Origin: Chara braunii
Taxonomy: Eukaryota > Streptophyta > Charophyceae > Charales > Characeae
DNA length: 22,036 bases
Direction: 5' to 3'
NCBI GenBank assembly: GCA_003427395.1
Contig: BFEA01000531.1
Span: 306,078 to 328,113, forward strand
This document shows positions 1-8,817 of the stretch, piece by piece. The notes beneath the pieces were generated by a model, which saw only the letters and a program-made list of their open reading frames with translations, was not told the DNA's origin and searched no databases. Position numbers and translations under genes: made by a program. The first letter of the stretch is position 1, and each line of letters begins with the position of its first letter.

Positions 1-29
<29 letters not shown>
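1..29. repeat. Poly(T) run at contig start
   Basis: The window opens with 29 consecutive T. Short-read assemblies often break in such a homopolymer, so this is probably a contig edge; it could also be the tail of a minus-strand retroposon whose body lies outside the window. Confidence 0.9.
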
Positions 30-32
<3 letters not shown>

Positions 33-700
33 GCTTTACAGGGGTTGGGCAGCTGGACCAGAAATAATCCTCTTTTTCATTCTTTTGTGAAATAGGGGTG
101 GTAGATGGGGGAGAGGTCGTTGCGGGTTGTCGCAGGTGTTGTGAGTTAAATGATGAAGCCAGATGCGTACCCTCCTGTCACCCAACCAGTGGGGTGACCC
201 GGGCCAAGAACGGCCCTGGATGATGCCCACCCATGCTGGCTTATCTAAACGCACCCACGTAGAACTCTGGCCAGCTAATTTAGACGCACACCTGCTATTT
301 TGTGGGAACAAAAATATTTCGGGCCAAGCTGACGCCGGGGTTTTATGGGAAATTTGAATCGTGGTCCGAGGGGCATGACAGTGTAAGTGGGCCGTCGGAG
401 GGGCGCAACGTAAAATAATCGAAATTACAGGGGCGCCAGACAAAGTTTCCCTTTTTTCTTTCTTTTTTTTAAACAAAGAGGACCTTATGGTTTTGGGAAT
501 GTGATTTTTAATACTGGCCTTTCCACGGTGTACTGTTTTATGTCTTAGCGTCTGGGATGCGATTTTTTTTATTCTGATTTTCGGCAATGAGAAATTCTGA
601 AAGAAATCATAGGTGTAGATTGGGTCACACCACATGGCAGGAACAATTGATAAGCAAACAAAAATGGGTTAGGGCATGAAAAATAGTTGTGCAGCTCGGA
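30..700. other. No recognisable gene
   Basis: A 199-codon open frame on the minus strand (36-635) and shorter frames on the plus strand exist here, but their translations show no family signature, and they are rich in low-complexity Lys/Arg and His/Pro stretches. I see no RNA gene or mobile-element end. Confidence 0.6.
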
Positions 701-710
701 ATGCATAGGA

Positions 711-911
711 GCTGGGAAGGCTCCAGGGGGTCCTCGTTTTTGTTTGTGTGTGTGTGTGTTGGGGTGGGGTGGGGGGGGTACAAATATGCAAAGTGGAAGT
801 CGTTGTCTTTTGAGTAGCAGTGATTTTTCTGGCTGGGAAGGTCCGGGGTTTTGTTGTTTTTTTGTTTTTTGTTTTGGGGGGGGGGGGGGGTTGGGGGTGT
901 TACAAATATGC
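711..911. repeat. Direct duplication with G-rich cores, period about 122 bp
   Basis: Two copies share the order gctgggaagg, a T/GT-rich run, a G run, then tacaaatatgc. One copy spans about 711-788 and the other about 833-911. The second carries a pure run of about 14 G. The copies have diverged mainly in the lengths of their simple-sequence runs. Confidence 0.6.
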
Positions 912-1167
912 CCAGAGGGACTCGTGGTCTAAATGGGTCTATAAAATGAGTTGAAGGCCAAGCCTGCCAACCACTTTGGCTAATTGTTCTCCCCTGCCTC
1001 TAGGCTGATCTTTCTTCGGCTCCCAGTTGGCCTTTTTAAAGTTCTTCTTCTTCATTTGTTTTTTTTGTTTTTTTTTGCCCGCCTGTCAGGCAGAAATTTA
1101 AACCGGGGCACTGCATGGATTTGATTCGATCGGTGCCATTTTTCCACCCACTCTCATTTGCTTTACC

Positions 1168-1605
1168 GATGGTCGCTCGCTTCCAGAATCTGATGGATTC
1201 GATCAGATTTGAACCGTCTACCATCTGGCTTACCGTGGCGCATGCGCACCCCTACTGTCTACCTTCGACTTGCTGCATTTGGATTGAACAGCTGAGGCGG
1301 CCATGGGCGAAGTGAAGGAAGATGGTCGCCTGCTTCAATAACCTGGCAGATTCGATCAGATTTGAACCGACGACTTACGCCTTACCATGGCGCAAGCTCA
1401 CCCCCACCTTTTGCCACCTGGGCTGCCTCGTCTTGGTCGAACAGGAGGCCATGGGCGAAGTGAAGGAAGATGGTCACCTGCTTCAATAACCTGGTGGATT
1501 TGATCAGATTTGAACCGACGACTTACGCCTTACCATGGCGCATGCTCACCCTCACCTTCACCTTCTATCACGCGGATTGCCGCATCTTGGTGGAACACGT
1601 GGTTA
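1168..1605. repeat. Tandem repeat of about 150 bp, three copies, with a tRNA-like B box
   Basis: Units begin near 1168, 1320 and 1470. The second and third share long near-identical stretches, including atgggcgaagtgaaggaag and gatttgaaccgacgacttac; the first is more diverged. Read on the minus strand, each unit carries ggttcaaatctgatc, which resembles the Pol III B box/T arm of a tRNA. A full cloverleaf cannot be drawn because no matching acceptor strand is seen. The unit may derive from a tRNA-related SINE, or the match may be chance. Confidence 0.6.
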
Positions 1606-2340
1606 TGGAATTGAAGGAAGGTCGGGGCGCTGGGGGCACTGGCAAAACCAAACCACAGACACTCCTTTGCTGTAATGGGGGTGGGCATACTCGTACAGTT
1701 GCGGTCAGATACATTGAGGAAAGTCCCGGTCAGATTGATTGAAGAAAAAGTCCTCATGTGGGTAGACCGTACACATCATGACCGTACACATGATTGTCGA
1801 AAGACTCGAAACAATGCGACCATCTAGTCAGAGCTTGGCCTTTGGATGAAGGTCGAAGATCAAAGGTCAGGTTGTCATTGGTATGGAAGACATGCTTCCT
1901 CTGTAATGGGTTGCAGCATCACTACGACTGATCGCCATAATAATGTCCCTTCTGTCCTCCTTTGTGGAAACTTAAGGTGGATTTCCTAATGAAGGCATGT
2001 TCCTGCAGGCCATGGACATCCTGCTGGATTTGGTTGATAAAGTTATAAAACATAGTTGAATTTCTGACAGTGTCTTAAGCTAGAACTTCCCAAGATGCGT
2101 CTAGCTGTAATTACGGTCAGATTCCAGTGAGAAAGTAAATAGTGGGGCCTCGCTCCACTAGTCTCGACATGCACAAAATACAGTAAACATGGCGGTGTAT
2201 CTTGCTTATCTAGCAGAAGATTCACTCCCGTTTCGCGCAGTTCGAGAGTATTGGAAAGAGGCCCAATTGAATGTGAAAGGTGCCTTCCTACCTGTTGGTG
2301 AGAGGATCTAAGCAGTTGTATGGCCATGCAGGTTGGTATC
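1606..2340. other. No recognisable gene
   Basis: Short open frames only. The notable item is a 37-bp segment at 2146-2182 that matches the terminal arms of the MITE-like element at 21322-21450; it is described with that element. Confidence 0.5.
2146..2182 (+). repeat. Solo arm related to the MITE-like element at 21322-21450
   Basis: ggcctcgctccact, then tctcgacatgcacaaaatac, matches the terminal arms of the 21322-21450 element, closest to the reverse complement of its right arm. Shorter versions of gtggagcgaggcc occur near 15773, 15905 and 16177, so the motif is dispersed. Confidence 0.65.
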
Positions 2341-2344
2341 ATTG

Positions 2345-2425
2345 TGTTTGACTTCCAGGTTTGACTTTGACTGCCAGGTTTGACATCTAGATTTCAAAAT
2401 CTGTGTTTGACTTGCAGGTTTGACC
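2345..2425. repeat. Short direct repeats of a caggtttgac motif
   Basis: The motif gtttgactt(c/g)caggtttgac occurs with small variations three times within 80 bases. It is a local degenerate tandem repeat with no coding signal. Confidence 0.5.
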
Positions 2426-2802
2426 TACCATACATGTAGAGGCCTCTTTTACCCGACGTTCGATTTTACTGTCGCTGAACTCTGAACACTTGTTCGGTCA
2501 GGGCTTGCCGTGCTCTGTCGGCATTTTCGCCCCTTCTTTTTTTTGGCTCCTTGAGTTGGAAACCCGATTGCATCCTTGTGTCACCTGGGGCGACGCAGGG
2601 GCCACACTCTTGGGAGTATTACCAGTGGTGGGGGTTTAACGTGGGGCGTGCAAAAAAGGATGTTATTTGTACCAAAGTGAGGGTCCACGAAGAGGGGGAC
2701 TTGCTGAAAAGGAGGAGGGAATAATCGTTAAAGGGTGTGCTTAAGCAAGCTGTCGCAGAAAGACATTTGATCCGGAAGGATCGGGGGGGGTGGGGGAAGG
2801 GA

Positions 2803-3285
2803 ATGGCGTACTATGAGGGTCCTTTCCTTGTACGGTTTGATTGTGGGGCAAGAGGGAATCCGGGGATGGCAGGAGCAGGGGCAGTGCTGTATCATCCGCA
2901 TGGGTACGAAGTGATAGAAGGTAGCATGTTTATTGGGGATGGAGTGCCGAATAATGCAGCGGAATATGTGGGTCTGATCATGGGTCTACATATGGCTTCG
3001 ATGGAGGGGGTACACTGGCTCAGGGTTGAGGGAGACTCCCAGCTGGTGAAACACCAGATGCAGGGGATATATACCATTAGGAATTGGCGTTTGAGGCAAT
3101 GCTGGGCCATTGCCCAGGGCATCATGGGCAATATTGGGTGTGTTGAGTTTGAGTCATGCCAGCGAAGCAGCAACACGTTGGCCGATGAATTGGTGAACTA
3201 TGCAATCGACAACGAATGTGACGACCTGCCCGGCGACTTGGAGAGGAAAGATATTCTCCCTGACTACCTCCGTCATCTTTGGTGA
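2803..3285 (+). CDS. RNase H-domain protein (type 1 RNase H / RVT_3-like)
   Basis: The product is a 160-residue protein that is almost entirely one RNase H fold. The four acidic metal-binding positions of the family are visible: Asp13 in RFDCGARGNPG, Glu54 in NNAAEYVGL, Asp78 in VEGDSQLV and Asp128 in LADELVN. The family degrades the RNA strand of RNA/DNA hybrids with two metal ions. Stand-alone plant proteins of this kind are either host genes or relics of the RNase H domain of retroelements; no reverse transcriptase, integrase or zinc knuckle is seen on either side. The frame is open upstream to a GTG at 2737, but the first ATG (2803) sits directly before the domain and is the better start. 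The stop is TGA at 3283-3285. No intron is needed. Whether it is an expressed host gene or a retroelement-derived piece cannot be decided here. Confidence 0.8.
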   Translation: MAYYEGPFLVRFDCGARGNPGMAGAGAVLYHPHGYEVIEGSMFIGDGVPNNAAEYVGLIMGLHMASMEGVHWLRVEGDSQLVKHQMQGIYTIRNWRLRQCWAIAQGIMGNIGCVEFESCQRSSNTLADELVNYAIDNECDDLPGDLERKDILPDYLRHLW

Positions 3286-3559
3286 TGGGATGCTCTCCCA
3301 GCATTTCTTTTAATGTTTTTTTCATGATGATGGACTGGATTCAATTGGGAGTGCCTCCCACAGGAGTAGGGGAGGCTGCGATGTGAAGCAGGAGAGAAAC
3401 GAGGGGTGGCCATGAGGTTTGGGCCGTATGGAGGGGTCACGCCGTCACGGTGCGGTGATCATAGCGTGCAATCTTTCCGGTGAAGTGGTGGGACTGAACA
3501 CCCAGCTTTTGTTTGAAGGTGGATATAGGTTGATGGAGGTGAGAAGTACGGGGGCGACA

Positions 3560-3912
3560 ATGAGAGGGGGGCGGGATGACGAAAGAAAGGTGATCGACAA
3601 TACACCATGAAGGAGTTTGGTGGGCTCTGAGGCTGGTGCTATTCATGAAGAAGGAACGGGGGCGATCTTGTCTCCTTACGAAGCCAACGGAGGGGTTTGA
3701 TTGGGCTCTGTTGCCACCATCACGGTGGAGGCGGTGATGAGAGGGGGACGGGATGATGAGAGACAGGTGATCGGCAATGCACCATGAAGGAGTTTGGTGG
3801 GCTCCGAGGCTGGTCCCATTCGTCAAGGAGGGGGTGCGATCTCGTCTCCACGCAAAGCCAACGGAGGGGTTTGACGGGGCTCTGTTGCCACCATCGAGGT
3901 GGAGGAACTGCT
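3560..3912. repeat. Tandem duplication, period 177 bp
   Basis: The segment beginning atgagagggg at 3560 recurs at 3737 with the same following landmarks (caccatgaaggagtttggtg, then aagccaacggaggggtttga). The period is a multiple of three, so a minus-strand open frame across it (3437-3826) shows a 59-residue internal repeat. That protein resembles nothing I know, and I treat it as a by-product of the duplication. Confidence 0.7.
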
Positions 3913-4097
3913 ATCTATCGCCGACTTGCGAAGCCGGTGGGGATGGTATTATTAGTATCTCTGTGGGTCTGGGAAAAAGGTATTAAAATGGTGTGCTGAA
4001 GCTGCCTTTGATAAGTTCGATTTGTGTTTATGTTTTGGATTACACAATTTTTTTTGCTGGAATTTTGTTCATCTTTTCAGAAACATAAGTAGCCCAT

Positions 4098-4421
4098 TTG
4101 TGGAGTAGAGGGGGGTTGTTTGGTGAAGATGATGAGCAGTTGTTCAGCCTTTCAATGGAGATCTTCTCTGAGATGGGAGGGGAGCGAGAGAACCGTTTTC
4201 CCGTGCGCTTCTTTGACCGGCTGGACGGCATCTGGAACTGGCACGACACCCTGCCTAGAAATAATCTGAACCGTCGTGGCGCGAGATTTGCCTGGTGTCG
4301 CCAGCTTCTTTCTCTGACGGGCACTCGGAGCCGCCTTTCTGCAGTCTGGGTGTTTTTTTTTTTTCAGGCCTGGGCTGCTCGCGGGTTGCTCGCACTTTTG
4401 TTGGATGACATTTTGTGGTAG
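4098..4421 (+). other. Unrecognised open frame, possible coding remnant
   Basis: A 107-codon frame. Its middle part (about 4155-4335) has non-repetitive, balanced composition and reads like protein (for example RFFDRLDGIWNWHD), then runs into a T tract. No family is recognised and no splice structure is evident. It could be an exon, a transposon fragment or chance. Confidence 0.2.
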
Positions 4422-5112
4422 ATTTAATGTTTTTTTGGAATTACTGTGGAATCTTGTTTGGTGAAAATGAAAAGAGAGAACGAGTTGGGTGTGGTTTGTG
4501 GGTGGATGCGATGACGAGAATGGTGATCATGGGGGCGGGCGAGGATAGAGGATGGGTGGGGTGGGTGGTTGTGATGACGAGCCCGCCGGACCGGATTGGA
4601 CATTCGACTCGCCTGGATGTGAGAAGGTGGTCTGCGAGGAGGGGAAAGGGATTGGGAAAGTGGCTCCAATTTTATTTATTTATTTATTATTATTTTTTTT
4701 TGGGAACTTTCCCATGATGTAAAGGAAAATGAGAAAAGAAAGAACAGATAAAAAAAAAAAAAAAAGGATCAGACGAATGGGAAGGATAGGGGGCTAAGAA
4801 AAAGGGTATGGGAAGGGCAGCCGGCACTCGTTGCGGCCTAAGGTAGAGTGGGATGGTAGGGTTAGGATGAGGGCTTGATGATCGTGGGTGGTTCAAAGTT
4901 GAAAACACTAAGGTGAGAAAAAAGAAAAAGAAAAAAAAAGTGCCGGGAACAGTAACAATGAGTAAATGTGGGAGGGAGTCCCGTAGGGGGTCTGTACAGA
5001 AAAATCCTCTGGACGATCAATTCGGCTAATGCTTAAACCACCAGTACTTGGTCCAGATATCGGCCGCGGCCAAAAAAAAAGAGTAGAAATGTTTCTAGTC
5101 GGATGAATTTGG
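4422..5112. other. Intergenic, purine-rich and A-rich
   Basis: Contains TTTA repeats around 4672-4690, an A run of about 15 near 4751-4765, and G/A-rich stretches. The short open frames here have no recognisable products. It forms the distal upstream region of the Maf gene. Confidence 0.5.
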
Positions 5113-5113
5113 N

Positions 5114-5116
<3 letters not shown>

Positions 5117-5201
<85 letters not shown>
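5117..5201. repeat. (GA)n microsatellite upstream of the Maf gene
   Basis: About 42 uninterrupted GA units, ending 28 bases before the Maf start codon. A single N at 5113 lies just before the tract, so its length is uncertain. In land plants, GA tracts near transcription starts bind BBR/BPC-type GAGA factors; a similar role here is inference. Confidence 0.95.
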
Positions 5202-5202
<1 letters not shown>

Positions 5203-5229
5203 AGAGAGGAGGGGGGCGTAGGTGTCAAA

Positions 5230-5916
5230 ATGTTGCTCTCGCACCTGCCTCAGCTTGCAAAGAAGCAAATCGTTTTAGCATCAGCCTCCCCGAGGCGAGC
5301 AGAACTGTTGAGAAGCCTTGGGTTGAAGTTTGATGTTGTGCCATCGTCGTTTGAGGAGACCCTCGTGAAATCCTCTTTCCCAACTGCAGGAGATTATGCC
5401 GCAGAGACTGCAATGCACAAGGCAATTGATGTCGCTAGAAAAGTCATAATGACCGCATCGAGTGAGAGGTCTGACGGAAGCACCAGTGCCGTTGATCTGG
5501 TGATCGGAGCAGACACAGTCGTTGAATGTGCGGGGCGCATCTTAGAGAAACCGGCAGATGAGGCCGATGCTGTGGAGATGTTGCAATTGTTACGTGGCAG
5601 GTTGCATGAGGTATACACCGGGGTTGCACTGGTGGTCCCCGCCGCTGCGGACCCAGCTGTTGGGACTCCCCCGCTGGTGCGCCTGTTTTGGGAGAAGAGT
5701 TCCGTAGAGTTTGCCGCGCTCGATGATGAGACGATTCAGGCTTACGTGGCAACAGGTGACCCACTAGATAAGGCAGGGGGTTATGGAATTCAGGGACCTG
5801 GGGGTACCCTTGTAAAGGGGGTCCAGGGTTGTTATTTTAATGTTGTTGGCCTCCCCCTCCATCGCTTATGTGTGGAGATCAGGGGATTGATTAAGAGTAA
5901 TGAATTAAAAATTTAA
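5230..5916 (+). CDS. Maf-family nucleoside triphosphate pyrophosphatase
   Basis: A complete 228-residue, single-frame Maf/Ham1-superfamily protein. The N-terminal substrate loop is ASASPRRAELL (Ser18, Ser20, Pro21, Arg22, Arg23, Glu25). The catalytic acidic motif is IGADTVV with Asp95, followed by LEKPADEADAVEML and GRLHEVYTGV (123-132). The C-terminal signature GDPLDKAGGYGIQG spans 176-189. Maf proteins hydrolyse non-canonical or surplus NTPs to the monophosphate and pyrophosphate. Enzymes of the YhdE group prefer dTTP/UTP and YceF-like ones m7GTP; the exact substrate is not settled by sequence. The length is typical. The start at 5230 is the first ATG after the (GA)n tract and leaves only 13 residues before the core, so no organelle presequence is apparent and a cytosolic location is likely. 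The stop is TAA, followed by A/T-rich DNA suitable for polyadenylation. Confidence 0.93.
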   Translation: MLLSHLPQLAKKQIVLASASPRRAELLRSLGLKFDVVPSSFEETLVKSSFPTAGDYAAETAMHKAIDVARKVIMTASSERSDGSTSAVDLVIGADTVVECAGRILEKPADEADAVEMLQLLRGRLHEVYTGVALVVPAAADPAVGTPPLVRLFWEKSSVEFAALDDETIQAYVATGDPLDKAGGYGIQGPGGTLVKGVQGCYFNVVGLPLHRLCVEIRGLIKSNELKI

Positions 5917-6654
5917 AACTCTCGTATATATAAATATTAAATTCTTAACTGTAATGTCGGGATCTTTGTGAAATTGTGTGCTGTTACAGATGTATGCAAA
6001 TTTTTTTTATTTTTTTTTTTCTTATTGAAGATCTCAAATTCATTACAGTCAACAATGTATGTATGCAAAGTTTGATGTTCATGTTTTTTTTTTCAACTTT
6101 TTTTTCCCATCTTTTCTTCCGCAATTGAGGCTTTCATTCTTTGTCTTTCTTTGGTTTTATAGTGAGGGTTAGTCCCAACCGATGGGCGATTGGCCAATTT
6201 GGCCCTAGCTCAGTTGTTACACCCTTGAGCTGTTGAAATGCAGATGATATGTAAGTGCGGAGCTAGATGAAAACTAGTTGGGTGAATTTCTGAATCACTT
6301 GGGGCAAATCAGTTTTGCGCGGGGACATGTAGGTCAGAACTTGCCCTCTCTGTATGGTTGTGCCACTATGGGCATCACCATAACGCTTTCCAAAAATGTG
6401 GACAATGAGAATGAACTTCCCGCTAGAACATGGCCAGATACGCCTGCCACATATGTCTTTTTCCTTTCGAGTGTGGTGTGTGGCCAGGTCCTATGTTGTA
6501 CTCAGTACAGCATGGCGTCCTTACAGAGTTGTGTATGTGTGGTGGAAATCCCCGACGTGTTTGGTGGAATAAGCCAGGGCGGCTCCACAGCTCGTCTGCA
6601 TTGTTTGGTGCACATGCTGCTGTTTTTACCCCGAAGTGGAATGGGCGGACTGTG
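5917..6654. other. Intergenic region downstream of the Maf gene
   Basis: Starts with A/T-rich DNA (5925-5945) that may hold the 3' end and poly(A) signals of the Maf transcript, then several T runs. Open frames at 6278-6810 have no recognisable domain and overlap the minisatellite that follows. Confidence 0.5.
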
Positions 6655-6760
6655 TTACCAACTCCGAAGTGGAACTGGTCCCTAATTGTGGTACCAACTC
6701 ATTCCCAGTTGTGGTACCCACTCCCAATTGCTCTACCCATTCCAGCAGAGATGAGTAATG
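6655..6760. repeat. GGTACC-type degenerate minisatellite, first block
   Basis: Contains repeated variants of ttgtggtaccnactccca. The stretch from about 6676 matches one higher-order unit of the larger array at 7570-7860 in motif order (tggtccctaat, gtggtaccaactc, gttgtggtacccactccc, tacccattcc). Confidence 0.75.
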
Positions 6761-6789
6761 TGGGTACCCAGACCGACAGCCACCCGCAC

Positions 6790-6892
6790 CCACCCCATGA
6801 GGGTGGGTGACGGGCGGGTCAATGCGAGGCCTGGGTCACGCGAAGAGGTGGGTGACAGGCGGGTGAGCCCTAAGCCTGGGTCACCCGACCCA
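6790..6892. repeat. GC-rich direct repeat, two copies
   Basis: Two copies of about 40 bp share gtgggtgac(g/a)ggcgggt and gcctgggtcac. Related ggtgacgggcgggt fragments recur at about 7366-7410, suggesting that a larger diverged repeat covers this interval. Confidence 0.6.
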
Positions 6893-7141
6893 CAGACCGA
6901 GGACAACCCATAAGAACTCTCCCCCCCGCCCCCACCCCCCTCCTACATATTTCCCAGCTGCAGTCCACCTGTGGACTTCAAAAGTTGGAGGCCCAGGGAA
7001 CCGGAGAAGTCTCCACCCTTGTTGTCCTCAAAAAAAAAAGAGATGCGCCAATGGCGAATTGAACTTTGGGATCCTCCTTTAAAAAAATGTGTCACACTCT
7101 ACCAGTGGCATCTGGACCACGGCCCAAACAACGGGATGTTT

Positions 7142-7170
7142 GAACCTTGCCACGTTAAGTGGCAAGGTTC
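7142..7170. repeat. Perfect 12-bp inverted repeat (hairpin), 5-base loop
   Basis: The arm gaaccttgccac (7142-7153) is the exact reverse complement of gtggcaaggttc (7159-7170), separated by gttaa. It lies in a region with no convincing gene. A structured RNA, a protein-binding site or a transposon relic are all possible; nothing decides between them. Confidence 0.8.
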
Positions 7171-7569
7171 GTTCCCCAATTTCAAACTTGTGGACCGCTT
7201 CGGGTTTTTGCGCTGTCGTCTAGGGACAACCGAAAGTTGAGATGCCTCAAATTTTCACGTTGTTGTCCAAGGACGTTGCTGTGGTCCATGTAAATGTTTG
7301 AAGGGACTGAGAGGTGGGTGCAGGTTGAAAATAATTAGGTACCGGATGCGGGCGGGTAATGTTGTTTTCACGGGTCTGGGTGGAGGTTTTTTAGGGGTGA
7401 CGGGCGGGTTGGGTGTGGGAGAATGATTTCAAGAAAACACTTGGTGGTTTGGGTCAGCATGATTTTTTTTTTGTTGTTGTTGTTTTTTGATTGCGGGCTG
7501 TGTGCTTAAAAGAATGTGGGCGGGTTGGGTGAAGTGCCAATTAAAAAAAGAAAAAACTTAGCTCTGTCT

Positions 7570-7870
7570 CCCAGTCGTTGTACTGGCCCCTAATCGTGGT
7601 ACCAACTCGTTGCCCGTTGTGGTACCCACTCCCAATCATTGTACCCATTCCCCAATTGTGGTATCCTCTCCCAGTCATCATACTGGTCCCAAATCATGGT
7701 ACCAAGTCATTCCTAGTTGTGGTACCCACTCCCAATCCATGTATCATTCCCAATTATGGTATCCTCCCCTGGTTATCGTGCCATTTCTCATGGTAGCTAT
7801 TCCCAATTGTGGTACCGTTTACGGCTGTGGTACCAATGTCCCATGGTGCTACTCATTGCCAAGTTGTTAG
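7570..7870. repeat. GGTACC-type minisatellite with 100-bp higher-order unit
   Basis: Short degenerate units of the form (c)ccaattgtggtaccnactc build a higher-order unit. It begins cccagtcgttgtactgg at 7570 and recurs as cccagtcatcatactgg at 7670, a period of 100 bp, then decays towards 7870. Several Acc65I/KpnI-type GGTACC hexamers are preserved. Open frames across it are repeat by-products. Confidence 0.85.
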
Positions 7871-8033
7871 GCACTTGCATCAACTTCTGAGTTGTGTGTA
7901 CCCTGTCCTGACCACAGTACTGATTCCCAGTTTTTGAACCACAAGTTTTGAGCTTTTGTTATCTGATGACGTCCGCCGCTCGCAGCAGAGGTGATCGTTT
8001 CTCTATTAAGTTGCGTCTAGTACTTCCTAAAGT

Positions 8034-8071
8034 CTGTCTCTTATACACATCTAGATGTGTATAAGAGACAG
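8034..8071. other. Mate-pair library junction adapter (Tn5 mosaic ends), artefact
   Basis: The 19-base Tn5 mosaic end ctgtctcttatacacatct (8034-8052) is followed directly by its reverse complement (8053-8071). This 38-bp palindrome is the known circularisation junction of Nextera mate-pair libraries, not genomic sequence. DNA on the two sides was probably separated by kilobases in the genome, so the join at this point is suspect. Confidence 0.97.
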
Positions 8072-8194
8072 AGTTAAGGGTGAGGATTTGTCAATAAGGA
8101 TGATTGAAAGAGTTGTTCGATTACTACATTCCCCCCCTCCCCCTCCTCCTCCTCTTCCTGGGCCCCCTCTCCTTTTTTTCTGGCCTGGACTAAA

Positions 8195-8226
8195 ATTTAG
8201 GGCTTAGGGTTTAAGGTGTAGGGTTT
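8195..8226. promoter_or_regulatory. Telo-box-like cluster
   Basis: ttagggttt (8204-8212) and tagggttt (8219-8226) match the plant telo-box (AAACCCTA) on the minus strand, beside a partial tttaggg. Telo-boxes occur in promoters of growth-related plant genes and as interstitial telomere relics. No gene starts nearby, so function is unsupported. Confidence 0.4.
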
Positions 8227-8577
8227 GTGAAAAATTCTAATTGATTGACGTATGTTTTAAAGACCATCATGACTTGTTTAAAGACCCCCCCCCCCCCCCC
8301 TCCCTGGGGGCCATACTGTGTATCTGGCTTTAAACCACCACTTCCTTTCCAAGCTGTAGTTCCATTTGGGAAAATGATTCATCCGAAAAGTTTGGGGGTC
8401 AGGCGTACAGTGGGTAGCAAAGAAAAAAAAAAGGAAAATGCAAAGAAAAAAAAAAGGAAAATATTGGGACCCCGAGGGCCCTGGGTGACAAAAAAAAAAA
8501 AAAAAACCCTAAGAACGTTGAATCCAGCGATGTCGGGGATGGCCGTCAGGGAGGTGGAAGTCACACCAGTGCTTTGA

Positions 8578-8599
8578 GGAATGTATCTGGCCGCTATGC
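8578..8599 (+). repeat. 22-bp motif also present inverted at 14718-14739
   Basis: The 22 bases beginning ggaatgtatctggccgcta are identical, in reverse complement, to 14718-14739. Looser relatives (gaatgtatccgagggctatg at about 9018 and ttctgtatccgaccatgatc at about 8901) suggest a dispersed family. Confidence 0.65.
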
Positions 8600-8692
8600 G
8601 AGGGGTGAGTGTGGTTGGGTACACATCGTATCGTGGGTTCTCCGTGCTGGGATGGGGTGAAGCGCTCATCTTGGGGCTTTGCTTTCGCCCCA

Positions 8693-8817
8693 GCCCACTT
8701 AGCCTTATGGTTAGGTGTTAGCCTGCCAAGCCGTTGGTTGTGTGTTCGAGTCTTGTATTCGGATTACACTCTATGTGAGGGACGTGAGTGCTTTTCTTGT
8801 TTCATTTTTTTTTTTTG
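8693..8817 (+). mobile_element. Candidate tRNA-related SINE head
   Basis: An A-box-like tagccttatggttagg (8700-8715) and a B-box-like gtgttcgagtc (8742-8752) lie at tRNA-like spacing, and a T run near 8806-8817 follows. The D arm folds (gcct/aggt), but the anticodon, T and acceptor stems do not pair well, so this is not a functional tRNA. The loop ctgccaa suggests a glycine-type ancestor. A SINE or tRNA relic is the best reading; no target-site duplication was identified. Confidence 0.4.

Noticed and set aside
36-635. 199-codon minus-strand open frame
   Set aside because: The translation is unlike any family known to me, rich in Lys/Arg and Pro/His low-complexity stretches, and there is no supporting context.
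5103-5333. Open frames reading Arg-Glu or Ser-Leu repeats through the (GA)n tracts here and at 18641, 18849, 20020 and 20166
   Set aside because: They exist only because GA/CT dinucleotides contain no stop codon; two of them also pass through an N.
7970-8000. CTGATGA at 7970 as a further hammerhead core
   Set aside because: No matching stem II followed by GAAA is present.
8034-8071. Natural Tn5-family transposon end
   Set aside because: The 19-base sequence is the engineered hyperactive mosaic end in the exact head-to-head arrangement of a library adapter, not a natural IS50 end, and it occurs twice without any transposon body.
8693-8765. Functional tRNA-Gly gene
   Set aside because: Anticodon, T and acceptor stems do not pair; only the Pol III boxes and D arm are preserved.
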